Positions 1 to 7,365 of a stretch of DNA of 15,704 nt are shown here, in pieces. The translations under genes and the position numbers were made by a program. The number at the start of each line of letters is the position of its first letter. The stretch's first letter is position 1. Under the pieces are notes generated by a model that ran no database searches, had not been told where the DNA came from, and saw nothing but the letters and a program-made list of their open reading frames with translations. The stretch is from Thermoplasmata archaeon (GTDB taxonomy: Archaea > Thermoplasmatota > Thermoplasmata > Lutacidiplasmatales > UBA184): the NCBI GenBank assembly GCA_030039825.1, contig JASHUV010000048.1:1-15704 (forward strand), read 5' to 3'.

Positions 1-260
1 CGGATCCGGTGAGGGAGATCGCCCGCCTCAAGGACGGCCCGGGAAAGGACATCCAGATCGTCGGGAGCGGATCGATCGTCTCCGCGATCGTCCGGGCGGG
101 GCTCGTCGACGATTTTCGGCTCCGGGTCGAGCCGATCCTGCTCGGCTCGGGGCGCTCCCTCTTCCCGGACCAGGCCGAGCGGCTCCGCCTGAAGCTCGTC
201 AAGGTCACCCCGTTCAAGTCGGGAGTGCTCGGCCTGCAGTACGAACCGCGGAAATCGTAG
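1..260 (+). CDS. RibD C-terminal / dihydrofolate reductase-like domain protein, 3' end only
   Basis: This is the C-terminal part of a gene that begins before the window; the frame is open from base 3. The visible residues contain a GKDIQIVGSGSIV stretch followed by AGLVDDFRLRVEPILLGSGRSLF. That is the usual ending of the RibD-C fold: a glycine-rich NADPH-binding loop, then the conserved 'gLvDEl.l.v.PvvlG.G..LF' segment. Proteins of this family reduce pteridine-type or pyrimidinone substrates with NADPH, and many stand-alone members have no assigned substrate. The GTG at base 9 is probably an internal valine, because family members have about 100 residues before this point. The gene ends with TAG at 258-260. 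The fold is fairly sure; the substrate is unknown. Confidence 0.8.
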   Translation, partial: DPVREIARLKDGPGKDIQIVGSGSIVSAIVRAGLVDDFRLRVEPILLGSGRSLFPDQAERLRLKLVKVTPFKSGVLGLQYEPRKS

Positions 261-580
261 CGAACCTCCATTCCGGACCCGAAGGGGGACCCGTCCCCTC
301 GGCCCTCGTCCGCGCCCGTCGGAGCGCGAACCCGGAGCCACCCCCCGCGAGCCCGTCTCCGACCCCGAGGATATCGAGGGCGACCAGGTGACCCTGGTCG
401 GGACGCCCGTCGACCCCGAAGCGCCATGCTCCCGGGCCGGGCGCTTCGGCGCTCCGGGCTCGATCCGAGGAATTCCCGGAGGGCGGTCTCCCGGGATCGA
501 GGACCGTGTGGGGAAGGGGTCATGGGCTCCCGAACCTTCCGAGCCGAGGGGTGCCGAACCTGGGGCCGGATCGGAGTCCA
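261..580. other. Non-coding stretch with several inverted repeats
   Basis: No convincing gene is seen between the RibD-like gene and the zinc-ribbon gene. The stretch holds four GC-rich inverted repeats. One is at 285-298 (6-bp arms, GGGGAC/GTCCCC). One is at 381-400 (8-bp perfect arms, CGACCAGG/CCTGGTCG, 4-nt loop). One is at 441-452 (GCGC arms around a TTCG tetraloop, extendable by a G-T and a G-C pair). One is at 474-496 (TCCCGG/CCGGGA). No poly-T run follows any of them, so they are not typical archaeal terminators. Confidence 0.45.
381..400. repeat. Perfect 8-bp inverted repeat with 4-nt loop
   Basis: The arms CGACCAGG and CCTGGTCG are perfectly complementary around TGAC. The repeat could be an RNA hairpin or a binding site for a dimeric regulator. 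It lies about 180 bp upstream of the zinc-ribbon gene. In DNA this GC-rich, chance occurrence is possible. Confidence 0.4.
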
Positions 581-919
581 TTGACCGAGACCGCTCGCGC
601 GGTGGTTTCCGGTCCGCCCTGCCCAAGGTGCGGGTTCCCGATGGAACCCGGGTTCCTCGTGGTCGGCTTCGCTGGTTTGGGCGGATCACGTTCACGGGTG
701 GATCTGACGTGGTCCGATCCCGGCGAATCCGCCGAACGGCCGGGCAGCACGGTCTCGCGCTTGAGAAGCTCCGTTGGCCGCAACCCCTGGCTGAAGGGCT
801 ACCGTTGCCCGGAGTGTGAGTACCTCGAGCTCGTTTACGGAAAAGGTGATCCGAGCCCGGAGGCGTGGGACAAGGGCGATCGTCCGCTGAGATCGCGGAC
901 TCGAACGTTGGATCGGTAA
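581..919 (+). CDS. Small four-cysteine zinc-ribbon protein (PF20097/DUF6487-like)
   Basis: This predicts a soluble protein of about 112 residues with two zinc knuckles, CPRCG at residues 14-18 and CPEC at 75-78. The surrounding pattern 'CPRCGFPMEPGFL ... W ... GYRCPECEYLELVYG' resembles the small zinc-ribbon family annotated as PF20097/DUF6487. In that family a C-x2-C with a following 'M..G' is joined by a variable loop with a Trp to a second C-x2-C in a 'YRCp.C.yle' strand. The domain identification is from memory of the pattern. The start is uncertain: TTG 581 is chosen because GGAG lies 4 nt upstream and it leaves a short leader before the first knuckle. GTG at 506, 551 or 602 are in-frame alternatives. 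The tail after residue 85 is charged and probably disordered. Molecular function is unknown. Confidence 0.65.
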   Translation: MTETARAVVSGPPCPRCGFPMEPGFLVVGFAGLGGSRSRVDLTWSDPGESAERPGSTVSRLRSSVGRNPWLKGYRCPECEYLELVYGKGDPSPEAWDKGDRPLRSRTRTLDR

Positions 920-1120
920 TCCCGTTCCCCTCGTGAGATCGGGGTGTACCACGTTCCGGCGGGAGGACTCCGGGGGCGCCGGGGTCACGAGCGGCGCCGA
1001 GGGACGCCGCGCTGAGGGGGTGGCGCTTCGCGATCGGGCCGGATCCGGAGGTGCGGGTGAGTGGTGCGCGCCGAACCGCTCCGAGGGCGCGTCCGGCGGA
1101 CGCCCCGCGGCGGAGGGCGA

Positions 1121-1558
1121 TCACGTCCCGAGGTATCGTCGGTCCTCGGCATCGATCGAGTCGAGGACTCGCCGGATTACGGGACCCTGGGGAAGGAGGA
1201 ACGGGACGACCGTGAGCCTGAGCCGCCCTTCCGACCGGACCCGGGTCCCGCGGGCCTCCTCGGTGTAGGAACTCTCCATCCAGCTGCCCGTGGCGTACGG
1301 GCCCTCACCTTCCAAGATCTCCCATCGGTAGGTATCGGGCGGCCGTGCGGTGATCCGCCACCGCGACCGGAGGAGCCGCCCTCGGGCGTCGATGCTCCGC
1401 GCGAGGACGATCGAGCTCGCGTCCCGAGAGACGGTCGACTGTCGCGTGATCCGAGGGTGGATCCGGGCGACCTTCTCTTCGTCGAGGTGGTCGTCGAGGA
1501 GCTGCCAGATGCGCTCCCGCGGGAACGGCATGACCTCATCCGAAGCGTAGTCGACCAT
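1121..1558 (-). CDS. SRPBCC (START/polyketide-cyclase-like) family protein
   Basis: This is a 145-residue protein with the layout of an SRPBCC ligand-binding fold. It opens with an N-terminal strand and helix (MPFPRERIWQLLDDHLDEEKV). Alternating strands follow, including 'YRWEILEGEGPYATGSWMESSYTEE' and 'GTRVRSEGRLRLT'. It ends with the long C-terminal helix that normally closes the pocket ('PVIRRVLDSIDAEDRR'). Such proteins bind hydrophobic ligands or act on them; the ligand cannot be told from sequence. The ATG at 1558 is chosen because upstream in-frame sequence (to 1714) is Arg/Pro-rich, lacks fold features, and runs through the promoters of both this gene and its divergent neighbour. The gene faces the Kelch gene across about 200 bp and converges with the zinc-ribbon gene. 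Confidence 0.75.
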   Translation of the reverse strand: MVDYASDEVMPFPRERIWQLLDDHLDEEKVARIHPRITRQSTVSRDASSIVLARSIDARGRLLRSRWRITARPPDTYRWEILEGEGPYATGSWMESSYTEEARGTRVRSEGRLRLTVVPFLLPQGPVIRRVLDSIDAEDRRYLGT

Positions 1559-1587
1559 CCCCGATCGTCGAGGGAACGGCGACGTTC

Positions 1588-1594
1588 GTAAAAG
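1588..1594 (-). promoter_or_regulatory. Candidate TATA box for the SRPBCC gene
   Basis: On the minus strand this reads CTTTTAC, an AT-rich island in GC-rich DNA. It is centred about 33 bp upstream of the ATG at 1558. A start of transcription about 26 bp downstream would leave a leader of only a few bases. Confidence 0.4.
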
Positions 1595-1715
1595 CCTCGC
1601 GCGGGACCGGACGTCGCGCGCCGCGCCGCGAGGTGACCTCGGACCGACGCCCCTCACTCCCTCGGCGCGCGAGCGAACGGACGCCCGACCGGGCGGAGCG
1701 GCGAAAATCGCCAAG

Positions 1716-1722
1716 TCTATAC
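1716..1722 (+). promoter_or_regulatory. Candidate TATA box for the first Kelch gene
   Basis: TCTATAC is centred near 1719. Transcription would begin near 1745, about 11 nt before the ATG at 1756. An A-rich GCGAAAAT stretch lies just upstream (1701-1708) and could contribute a TFB-recognition element or an alternative box. This placement supports ATG 1756 over the more upstream GTG 1633. Confidence 0.5.
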
Positions 1723-1755
1723 ACCGAGCGTTCCTCCCCCGGCTCGCTCGAGCGA

Positions 1756-4700
1756 ATGATCCGTTCGGTCCTCCGCCTAACCGGTGAAGGTCGCCCCTCG
1801 GGGGCGATCGCCGCCGCGCTGGCGATCACGATCTCCCTGCTGTTCGTCCTCTGGGGGGTACCGACCTCTGGAACGTCGGTCGCCGAACGACCGGCCGGTC
1901 CGGGAGTCCCGAGCTCGTCCACCGTGGTCGTCGCCCGGCCGCTCGGAACCTACTCCGCGCGGGCGCGGTCTCCCGAGGAGTCGGCGCCGTCGGGGATCAC
2001 CGGGACGGAGCTCTGCCTCTCCGGCGCCGTGGCGACCTGCACCTCGGGCTCGGGGACGGGGTCGGCCGAGGCGGCCCCCGTCCCGCTCGCGGGCGAGCCG
2101 TCCTCCTGGACGAACATCACGCCTCCGAAGGGGGCCGCCAACCCGTACGAACGCGAGCTGCCCGCCGAGGCGTACTACCCGAACGGCCACGAGGTCGTCC
2201 TCTTCGGCGGGTACGTTCAGACCCCGTCCGGGGCCGACCTCTACGAGCAGGACACATGGGGATACGCGAACGGGCATTGGACCGATCTCGTCCCCGCCGC
2301 CGACTGCACGGCGACGACCTGCCCATCGCCGCGGGCCGGGGCCGGGCTCGCCTACGACGCGGACCTGGGAGCGATGATCCTGTTCGGAGGGGAGATCATC
2401 GTGGCCGGATTCCCGGTCGGTCACACGGTCGCCTACAGCGACACGTGGATGTTCGAGAACGACACTTGGACGAACGTCACGTCGGCGGCGGCCACGAGCC
2501 CGTCCGCGCGCTTCGACATGGCGATGACCTACGATCCCTCGGACGACTACGTCCTCCTCTTCGGGGGGCTCGACACCGCCGGGACCGCTCTCTCGGACAC
2601 GTGGAAGTACTCGGACGGCGACTGGACCAACCTCTCCTCCTCGCTCACCACGTATCCGGAGGGCCGATACAGCGCGGCGATCGCGTACGCCCCGGACGGC
2701 TACGTGATGATGTTCGGCGGCGCGACGGCGAGCGAGGTCATCCAGAACCCGTGCGATCCGGTCGTCGGGGCCTCGTTCGGGGCGGTCGCCGCCTGGTACT
2801 ACAAGGGGGCGTGGACGGCCCAGTACGGCTACAACAACGACTGTCCGCCGCCGACCCCGGCGGGGGCCTCCAACGCCTCGAACGCGTCGCCGACCCCGGC
2901 CACGGGGTCCACCCCGTCCCAGTATCCCCCGTGCGGGCGGGTGGGGGCGGCCCTCGGATGGAGCCCGAAGAACAACCGGTTCGTCGTCTACGGCGGGTAC
3001 GGCACCCAAGCGATCTCGGGGGGCTGCAGCACGAGTGAGTCCTTCCTCAACGACTCCTGGACCTACGACGTCCCCAACGGCGGCGGCGGGTTCACCTGGA
3101 ACAACGCGAGCAAGCCGGCGGGCCCTCCGGCCCGGGCCTACATGGGCTACGCGAGCGACTACACGGACGACTACTTCGAGATCTTCGGCGGGCTCGGGTC
3201 CAACGACGGGCTCCTCAACGCGACCTGGCGATTCTACGAGGTCGTGTACGCGAAGCTCACCGGTCCGCTCGAGATCGTGACCCAGCCCGGACAGCTCCTC
3301 CTCGGGAGCACGACGTTCTCGATCCTGGGCTACGGCGGCACCGGGGAGCTCGACTACAAGCTCGACGTCGTCGGCCTCCGCAACACGAACAAGCTCTCCG
3401 GGAACGCCGCCTGCACGACCCTGCAGGCCGACACGAACGCCGCGCTCCCCGACAACGGGACCTGGAACTTCAACTGCGTGCCGAACCCGAAGGCGTTCAA
3501 CGTCTACCGCGTCACGCTCACGATCACCGACGAGGGGAACTCCTCGCATCCCACGGCCACCTCGAACTGGACGGTCAGCATCCTCCCGCCCGAATCGATC
3601 GCCCTGTACTCGGAGTACGTGAGCGTCTTCTATTCCGGGATCGACTTCAGCGACACCTTCGGCCTGTACGCGGAGGTCGCGGACGGTCCGCCGACGAGCG
3701 TCGTGGCGTCGATCGCCGGGAGGAGCGTGCACTTCGACAAGCAGTCGTTCAACTCGAAGTGGTGGAACGCCTCGGTCCCGATGGCGAACGTCCCGAACGA
3801 TGCGACGCTGCACGTCGAGGCGTTCTTCGACTCGAACTGGAGCCAGAACGTGAGCTACACGGTCTCGGTCGTCACCTTCCCGAGCTGGCTCTCGAGCCTG
3901 GTCTCCTATTCCGGCGCCAACCAGACCATCAATACGGGGGGCCGGGGCCCGTGGAACCGAACGTTCACGATCAACGAGTCCTACGCGTGGAACCTGGCCG
4001 ATAGCACGGACTTCTCGTTACCGGTCGAGCTCCTCGGGGGCGCCTACGACGTCATCCCCTCGATGACGACGGTCTTCTCGATGAACTCCCAGGGTCTCCT
4101 CTCGATCTCCGCGACCTTACCGGTGTCGACCCCCTCGATCGACATCGGGCCCGCCTCGCTCGATTTCATGATCAACGTCACCCTGACCGGCACCTTCGAT
4201 GTCGCGGGCTCCACGGTCCAGTGGGTGAGCGCGTCCGCGACGCTCTCCATCGCGGCGAGCCTCTCGGCGTCGGTCCCGATCTACGGGTTCAGCATCCTCG
4301 GCATCTCGGTCGGCTTCTACCTCGACGTGACCGTCTCCGCCTCCTTCGCGCTGACCCTCATCCTCGCGCCGACGCAACCGGGGGGCACCGACCTCATCCC
4401 CGGCATCGACATCATGGTCCAGAAGATCCTCGGCGTCTTCACCCTCGCCCTCTCGGCGTCGGTCGACTTCGGCATTGGGATCGCGTCCGTCGGGCTCGGC
4501 GCCGGAATCTCGGTCGCGCTCTCCATGACGCTCTCCCCGTCCTTCTCGATCGGGGCCGGTTGGGTCAACGGGTCGATCTTCGCCACGGCCTCCTTCCTGT
4601 TCTGGTCGGACTCCTGGGACATCGTGAGCGGCACGATCTATTCCTGGGACCCCCCGCTCGCGCCGGCGGCGCCTCGACCCGACTTCGGCTCGGCGACCTA

Positions 4701-6102
4701 CAACAACAACGGAACGACCTGGGGACCCCACGCGCGATACTACGAGGGGCCGGACTACGACGCCGTGGTCTGGAACCCCGCCGCGTCGCAGGGACCCGCC
4801 GTCTCGGACATCTATCCGTACACCTCCGTCGCCGCGGCCTCCACCGTGTGGGGCTCTGACCTCTTCTACACGAACGACAACACGAGCGATCCCGTGACGA
4901 GCGGCCTCGGCCTCTCGGGGCTCTCGATCAACTCGAGCACGAACGCCGCCCGGCCGATCCCCGCGCCGAACGATTCGCGGTACCTCATCGCCGCCCCGGA
5001 AGCGACGGCGCTCGCCGGTGGGGGCGTCTTCGTGCTCTGGGAGGCGCTCCCGACGGGCGAGGCGGGCGACGCGAGCCCGCTCGACCTCACCTCCCTCGCG
5101 CTCCAGGGGGCGCGCTACGACCCCGCGAACGGGACGTGGGGGCCGATCGAGACGTTCAGCACCTCGGGATTCTCGGAGTCGTACCAGGTCGACGCGCAGG
5201 GCGCCGGCGGCAGCGTGCTCGAGCTCGTCGCCGCGAACCCGTTGATCGCGGCCACCAGTTCCGAGCGGCTCGTCACCTACAACCTCACGAGTGCGGCGGT
5301 CCGAACGAACACCTCGACGAGCGGGCTGTCCGAGATCGTCTCCTTCCGGGCCGCGACCGGCGAGGCCGTCGTCGAGACCCTCGGGGGGAACTACTCGCTC
5401 TACAACGTAAGCACGGGAACCCTCACCCCGATCGACGACGCGGCCCCCGCGGACGCCCACCTCGTGTCCGCGGCGTACGCCGAGGGCTCCGCGTCCACGC
5501 TGGTCCTGCTCTACCGTACCTCGACCGCCTCGGAGGTCGTGCTCGCGGACGCGTCGACGGGCGCCGCGATCGCGAGCCAGGCCGTCCCGGTCGACGCGGC
5601 CGAGGCGGAGGCGATCGCCGGCGGGAATTCCACCTACGTCCTCGTCCGCACCGCCGGGGGGCTCGACGCGTGGAGCGAGACCGGCGGGACGTTCACGGAC
5701 CTTCCGACCGTCAACGAGACCGGTGTGACCCAGTTCGGTCTGGCCCAGTCGGCGGGCGCGATCCTCGTCTACGCGCTCGAGCGCACGGGCGGCAACGCGA
5801 GCGACCCGATCCTCGCGCTGGCCCTCACCGAGATCGGCTCCTCGCTCCCTCCGGCCCCGGGGCCCGCCGCCTCGACGCCGAAGACGACCACCCCCTCGCC
5901 GACGCCGGCGCACACCTCCTCCTCCTCGCCGAACTACTCGCTGATCCTCGGGCTCGTCGGCCTCGGGGTGGTGGTCCTCCTGGCGGTCCTCGCGATCGCG
6001 GTGCGACCCCGCAAGCCCGCCCCGCCGACCCCCGCCGCGACCTCCGTCACCCCTCCGAGCCCCCCGCCCCCGCCGCCGTCCGCGCCGCCGTCGGGGGGAT
6101 GA
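1756..6102 (+). CDS. Large membrane-anchored Kelch-propeller surface protein
   Basis: This predicts a 1448-residue extracellular protein. A hydrophobic segment at residues 16-36 acts as signal peptide or anchor. Six Kelch motifs follow (LFGG near 149, 209 and 268; MFGG 319; VYGG 411; IFGG 476). Most are paired with a downstream [DN]-[ST/A]-T/S-W strand such as SDTW or NATW, which fits a six-bladed beta-propeller over roughly 117-495. An Ig/PKD-like region lies at about 500-610. Residues about 780-970 form a long hydrophobic, Ser/Gly/Ala-rich beta-like region. A degenerate repeat region covers about 996-1360 and is followed by a Thr/Ser/Pro stalk. A membrane helix lies at about 1394-1416, then RPRK and a Pro-rich tail. 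Many Asn-X-Ser/Thr sequons and paired cysteines suggest a glycosylated, disulfide-bonded ectodomain. The ATG at 1756 is chosen over GTG 1633 because the signal-like segment and TATA box both fit it. Adhesion or envelope structure is likely; the ligand is unknown. Confidence 0.85.
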   Translation: MIRSVLRLTGEGRPSGAIAAALAITISLLFVLWGVPTSGTSVAERPAGPGVPSSSTVVVARPLGTYSARARSPEESAPSGITGTELCLSGAVATCTSGSGTGSAEAAPVPLAGEPSSWTNITPPKGAANPYERELPAEAYYPNGHEVVLFGGYVQTPSGADLYEQDTWGYANGHWTDLVPAADCTATTCPSPRAGAGLAYDADLGAMILFGGEIIVAGFPVGHTVAYSDTWMFENDTWTNVTSAAATSPSARFDMAMTYDPSDDYVLLFGGLDTAGTALSDTWKYSDGDWTNLSSSLTTYPEGRYSAAIAYAPDGYVMMFGGATASEVIQNPCDPVVGASFGAVAAWYYKGAWTAQYGYNNDCPPPTPAGASNASNASPTPATGSTPSQYPPCGRVGAALGWSPKNNRFVVYGGYGTQAISGGCSTSESFLNDSWTYDVPNGGGGFTWNNASKPAGPPARAYMGYASDYTDDYFEIFGGLGSNDGLLNATWRFYEVVYAKLTGPLEIVTQPGQLLLGSTTFSILGYGGTGELDYKLDVVGLRNTNKLSGNAACTTLQADTNAALPDNGTWNFNCVPNPKAFNVYRVTLTITDEGNSSHPTATSNWTVSILPPESIALYSEYVSVFYSGIDFSDTFGLYAEVADGPPTSVVASIAGRSVHFDKQSFNSKWWNASVPMANVPNDATLHVEAFFDSNWSQNVSYTVSVVTFPSWLSSLVSYSGANQTINTGGRGPWNRTFTINESYAWNLADSTDFSLPVELLGGAYDVIPSMTTVFSMNSQGLLSISATLPVSTPSIDIGPASLDFMINVTLTGTFDVAGSTVQWVSASATLSIAASLSASVPIYGFSILGISVGFYLDVTVSASFALTLILAPTQPGGTDLIPGIDIMVQKILGVFTLALSASVDFGIGIASVGLGAGISVALSMTLSPSFSIGAGWVNGSIFATASFLFWSDSWDIVSGTIYSWDPPLAPAAPRPDFGSATYNNNGTTWGPHARYYEGPDYDAVVWNPAASQGPAVSDIYPYTSVAAASTVWGSDLFYTNDNTSDPVTSGLGLSGLSINSSTNAARPIPAPNDSRYLIAAPEATALAGGGVFVLWEALPTGEAGDASPLDLTSLALQGARYDPANGTWGPIETFSTSGFSESYQVDAQGAGGSVLELVAANPLIAATSSERLVTYNLTSAAVRTNTSTSGLSEIVSFRAATGEAVVETLGGNYSLYNVSTGTLTPIDDAAPADAHLVSAAYAEGSASTLVLLYRTSTASEVVLADASTGAAIASQAVPVDAAEAEAIAGGNSTYVLVRTAGGLDAWSETGGTFTDLPTVNETGVTQFGLAQSAGAILVYALERTGGNASDPILALALTEIGSSLPPAPGPAASTPKTTTPSPTPAHTSSSSPNYSLILGLVGLGVVVLLAVLAIAVRPRKPAPPTPAATSVTPPSPPPPPPSAPPSGG

Positions 6103-6111
6103 GGCGGGGAG

Positions 6112-7365
6112 ATGGTGGCGTGGTCGTCGTCCCTCGAGCGCGCGGCCTCTCGGACCCTCCTTCTCGGGCTCGTTCTGCTCGTGGCGGCGCCGGCCAGCGC
6201 GGCGATCACCCACGCGACGCCGGCGGGGGCGCCGCTCCCCGGGCCGCGATCGGCTCCGGACGGTCCGTCCGCCGCGCGCGACCCTCACCTCGGCGGGATC
6301 TCCCCGGCCATCCGGATCCCCCCGCCGCCGCAGCCGACGTGGATCAACGTCACGTCGACCGAGAGCGGCGCCTCGCCCCCCGAGTCGGTCTACGGGAGCT
6401 CGGCGTACGACCCGCTCGACAACGAGACGGTCTACTTCGGGGGTTGCCTTGACGGGAACTGCTCGCTCGAGAGCAACCAGACGTGGACCTTCGCCACGGG
6501 CCGGTGGACGAACGTGACCGATTCCCGGGACGCCCCTCCGGCCCGCGCCTTCGCGAGCATGGACTACGACGCCAACATGCGCGGGGTGCTCCTCTTCGGC
6601 GGCGCCTACGGCTACATCACCTACAACGACACGTGGCTCTTCCAGAACGGATCGTGGACGAACGTGACCTACTACAGCGTCGCCCCGCCGGCACGCTACG
6701 GCGCGGCCATGGCGTTCGATCCTCAGCCGGAGGAGAACGGATCGGTCCTCTTCGGCGGGTACAGCCCCTCGGTCGGCTACATCAACAACACCTGGATATG
6801 GGAGGGGGGATCCGGCTGGGTCCCGATGACCACGTCCTCGATCGCCCCGCCGGAGATCGTCTTCACCTCGATGGCCTACGATGCCTCGAGCGGCGACCTC
6901 GTCCAGTTCGGCGGCTTCGAGGTGACCGGCGCCATCGACGACGCGACCTGGGAGCTCTACTCAGGACAATGGTGGCCCGTCGACACCCCGACGGCGCCGT
7001 CCGCGAGGGAGTACGATACGCTGGTCGCGGACCCCGGTCAGTCCGGGGTCCTCCTCATCGACGGCTGGTCCGGCTCGGCGGAGATCAACAACACCTGGGT
7101 CTTCTCCGACGGCGCGTGGACGAAGATGTCGCCGGGCGCGTCCCCCCGGCCCGGGACTCCTTCGGGCTCGCGCTCGACGGGACCGGCACGACGCCGATCC
7201 TCGTCGGGGGCGGCAATACGACCCAGCTCTTCTCGGACACCTGGGCCTACGAGTTCCCTCCGATCGTGGAGGTCGGGGCCTCCGCGTCGACGGGCGAGGC
7301 GGGTGAGTCCCTGGGCTTCTCCTTCGCGCCGTACTACGGCACGGCGCCCTACGTGCTCACCGTGA
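6112..7365 (+). CDS. Kelch-PKD surface protein, 5' part (frame broken at about 7146)
   Basis: The full gene spans 6112-8219 but changes frame at a C run at 7142-7147. In this first frame the protein starts with a clear signal peptide (hydrophobic core TLLLGLVLLVAAPASA, probable cleavage after residue 30). Kelch blades follow, with motifs near residues 107 (VYFGG), 160 (LLFGG), 212 (VLFGG), 264 (VQFGG) and 314 (LLIDG), and with NQTW, NDTW, NNTW and DATW strands. After residue 345 the frame turns into an Arg/Ser-rich non-coding-like run and stops at 7365. Read without correction, the product is a secreted, unanchored 417-residue propeller lacking its PKD domains. It starts 9 nt after the stop of the previous Kelch gene, so the two are likely co-transcribed. 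The GGCGGGGAG just before the ATG may be its ribosome-binding site. Confidence 0.8.
   Translation: MVAWSSSLERAASRTLLLGLVLLVAAPASAAITHATPAGAPLPGPRSAPDGPSAARDPHLGGISPAIRIPPPPQPTWINVTSTESGASPPESVYGSSAYDPLDNETVYFGGCLDGNCSLESNQTWTFATGRWTNVTDSRDAPPARAFASMDYDANMRGVLLFGGAYGYITYNDTWLFQNGSWTNVTYYSVAPPARYGAAMAFDPQPEENGSVLFGGYSPSVGYINNTWIWEGGSGWVPMTTSSIAPPEIVFTSMAYDASSGDLVQFGGFEVTGAIDDATWELYSGQWWPVDTPTAPSAREYDTLVADPGQSGVLLIDGWSGSAEINNTWVFSDGAWTKMSPGASPRPGTPSGSRSTGPARRRSSSGAAIRPSSSRTPGPTSSLRSWRSGPPRRRARRVSPWASPSRRTTARRPTCSP
7141..7149 (+). other. Frameshift site at a six-C homopolymer
   Basis: The first frame reads TCC CCC CGG. Domain continuity requires TCC CCC CCG GCC CGG GAC (S-P-P-A-R-D), as if one C were missing from a C7 run or the ribosome slipped back by one base. 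After the shift the sequence continues at once with the sixth Kelch blade (ILVGG, then SDTW). Causes could be a sequencing or assembly indel, a true mutation, slippage-based phase variation, or programmed -1 frameshifting. Confidence 0.85.

Noticed and set aside
285..298. GGGGAC/GTCCCC hairpin as a terminator of the RibD-like gene
   Set aside because: No T-rich run follows; archaeal termination usually depends on T tracts, so it is kept only as an inverted repeat.
388..819. Plus-strand open frame of 143 codons overlapping the zinc-ribbon gene
   Set aside because: The overlap region encodes C-x2-C motifs in the other frame. Only the first 10 or so codons here look coding-like, and the rest is Arg/Gly-rich.
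1559..1714. N-terminal extension of the SRPBCC gene up to 1714
   Set aside because: The extra 52 residues are Arg/Pro-rich without structure, and they cover the divergent promoter region.
1633..1755. GTG 1633 as start of the first Kelch gene
   Set aside because: It would add 41 Arg/Ser-rich residues before the signal-like segment and would lie upstream of the TATA box at 1716-1722.
1777..3813. Long open frame (678 codons) on the minus strand opposite the first Kelch gene
   Set aside because: It is Arg/Gly/Val/Asp-rich with no domain, lies fully antisense to a gene with clear Kelch motifs, and is expected from high third-position GC.
4117..6288. Long open frame (723 codons) on the minus strand
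   Set aside because: It is an Arg/Gly-rich antisense shadow of the Kelch gene with no recognisable fold.
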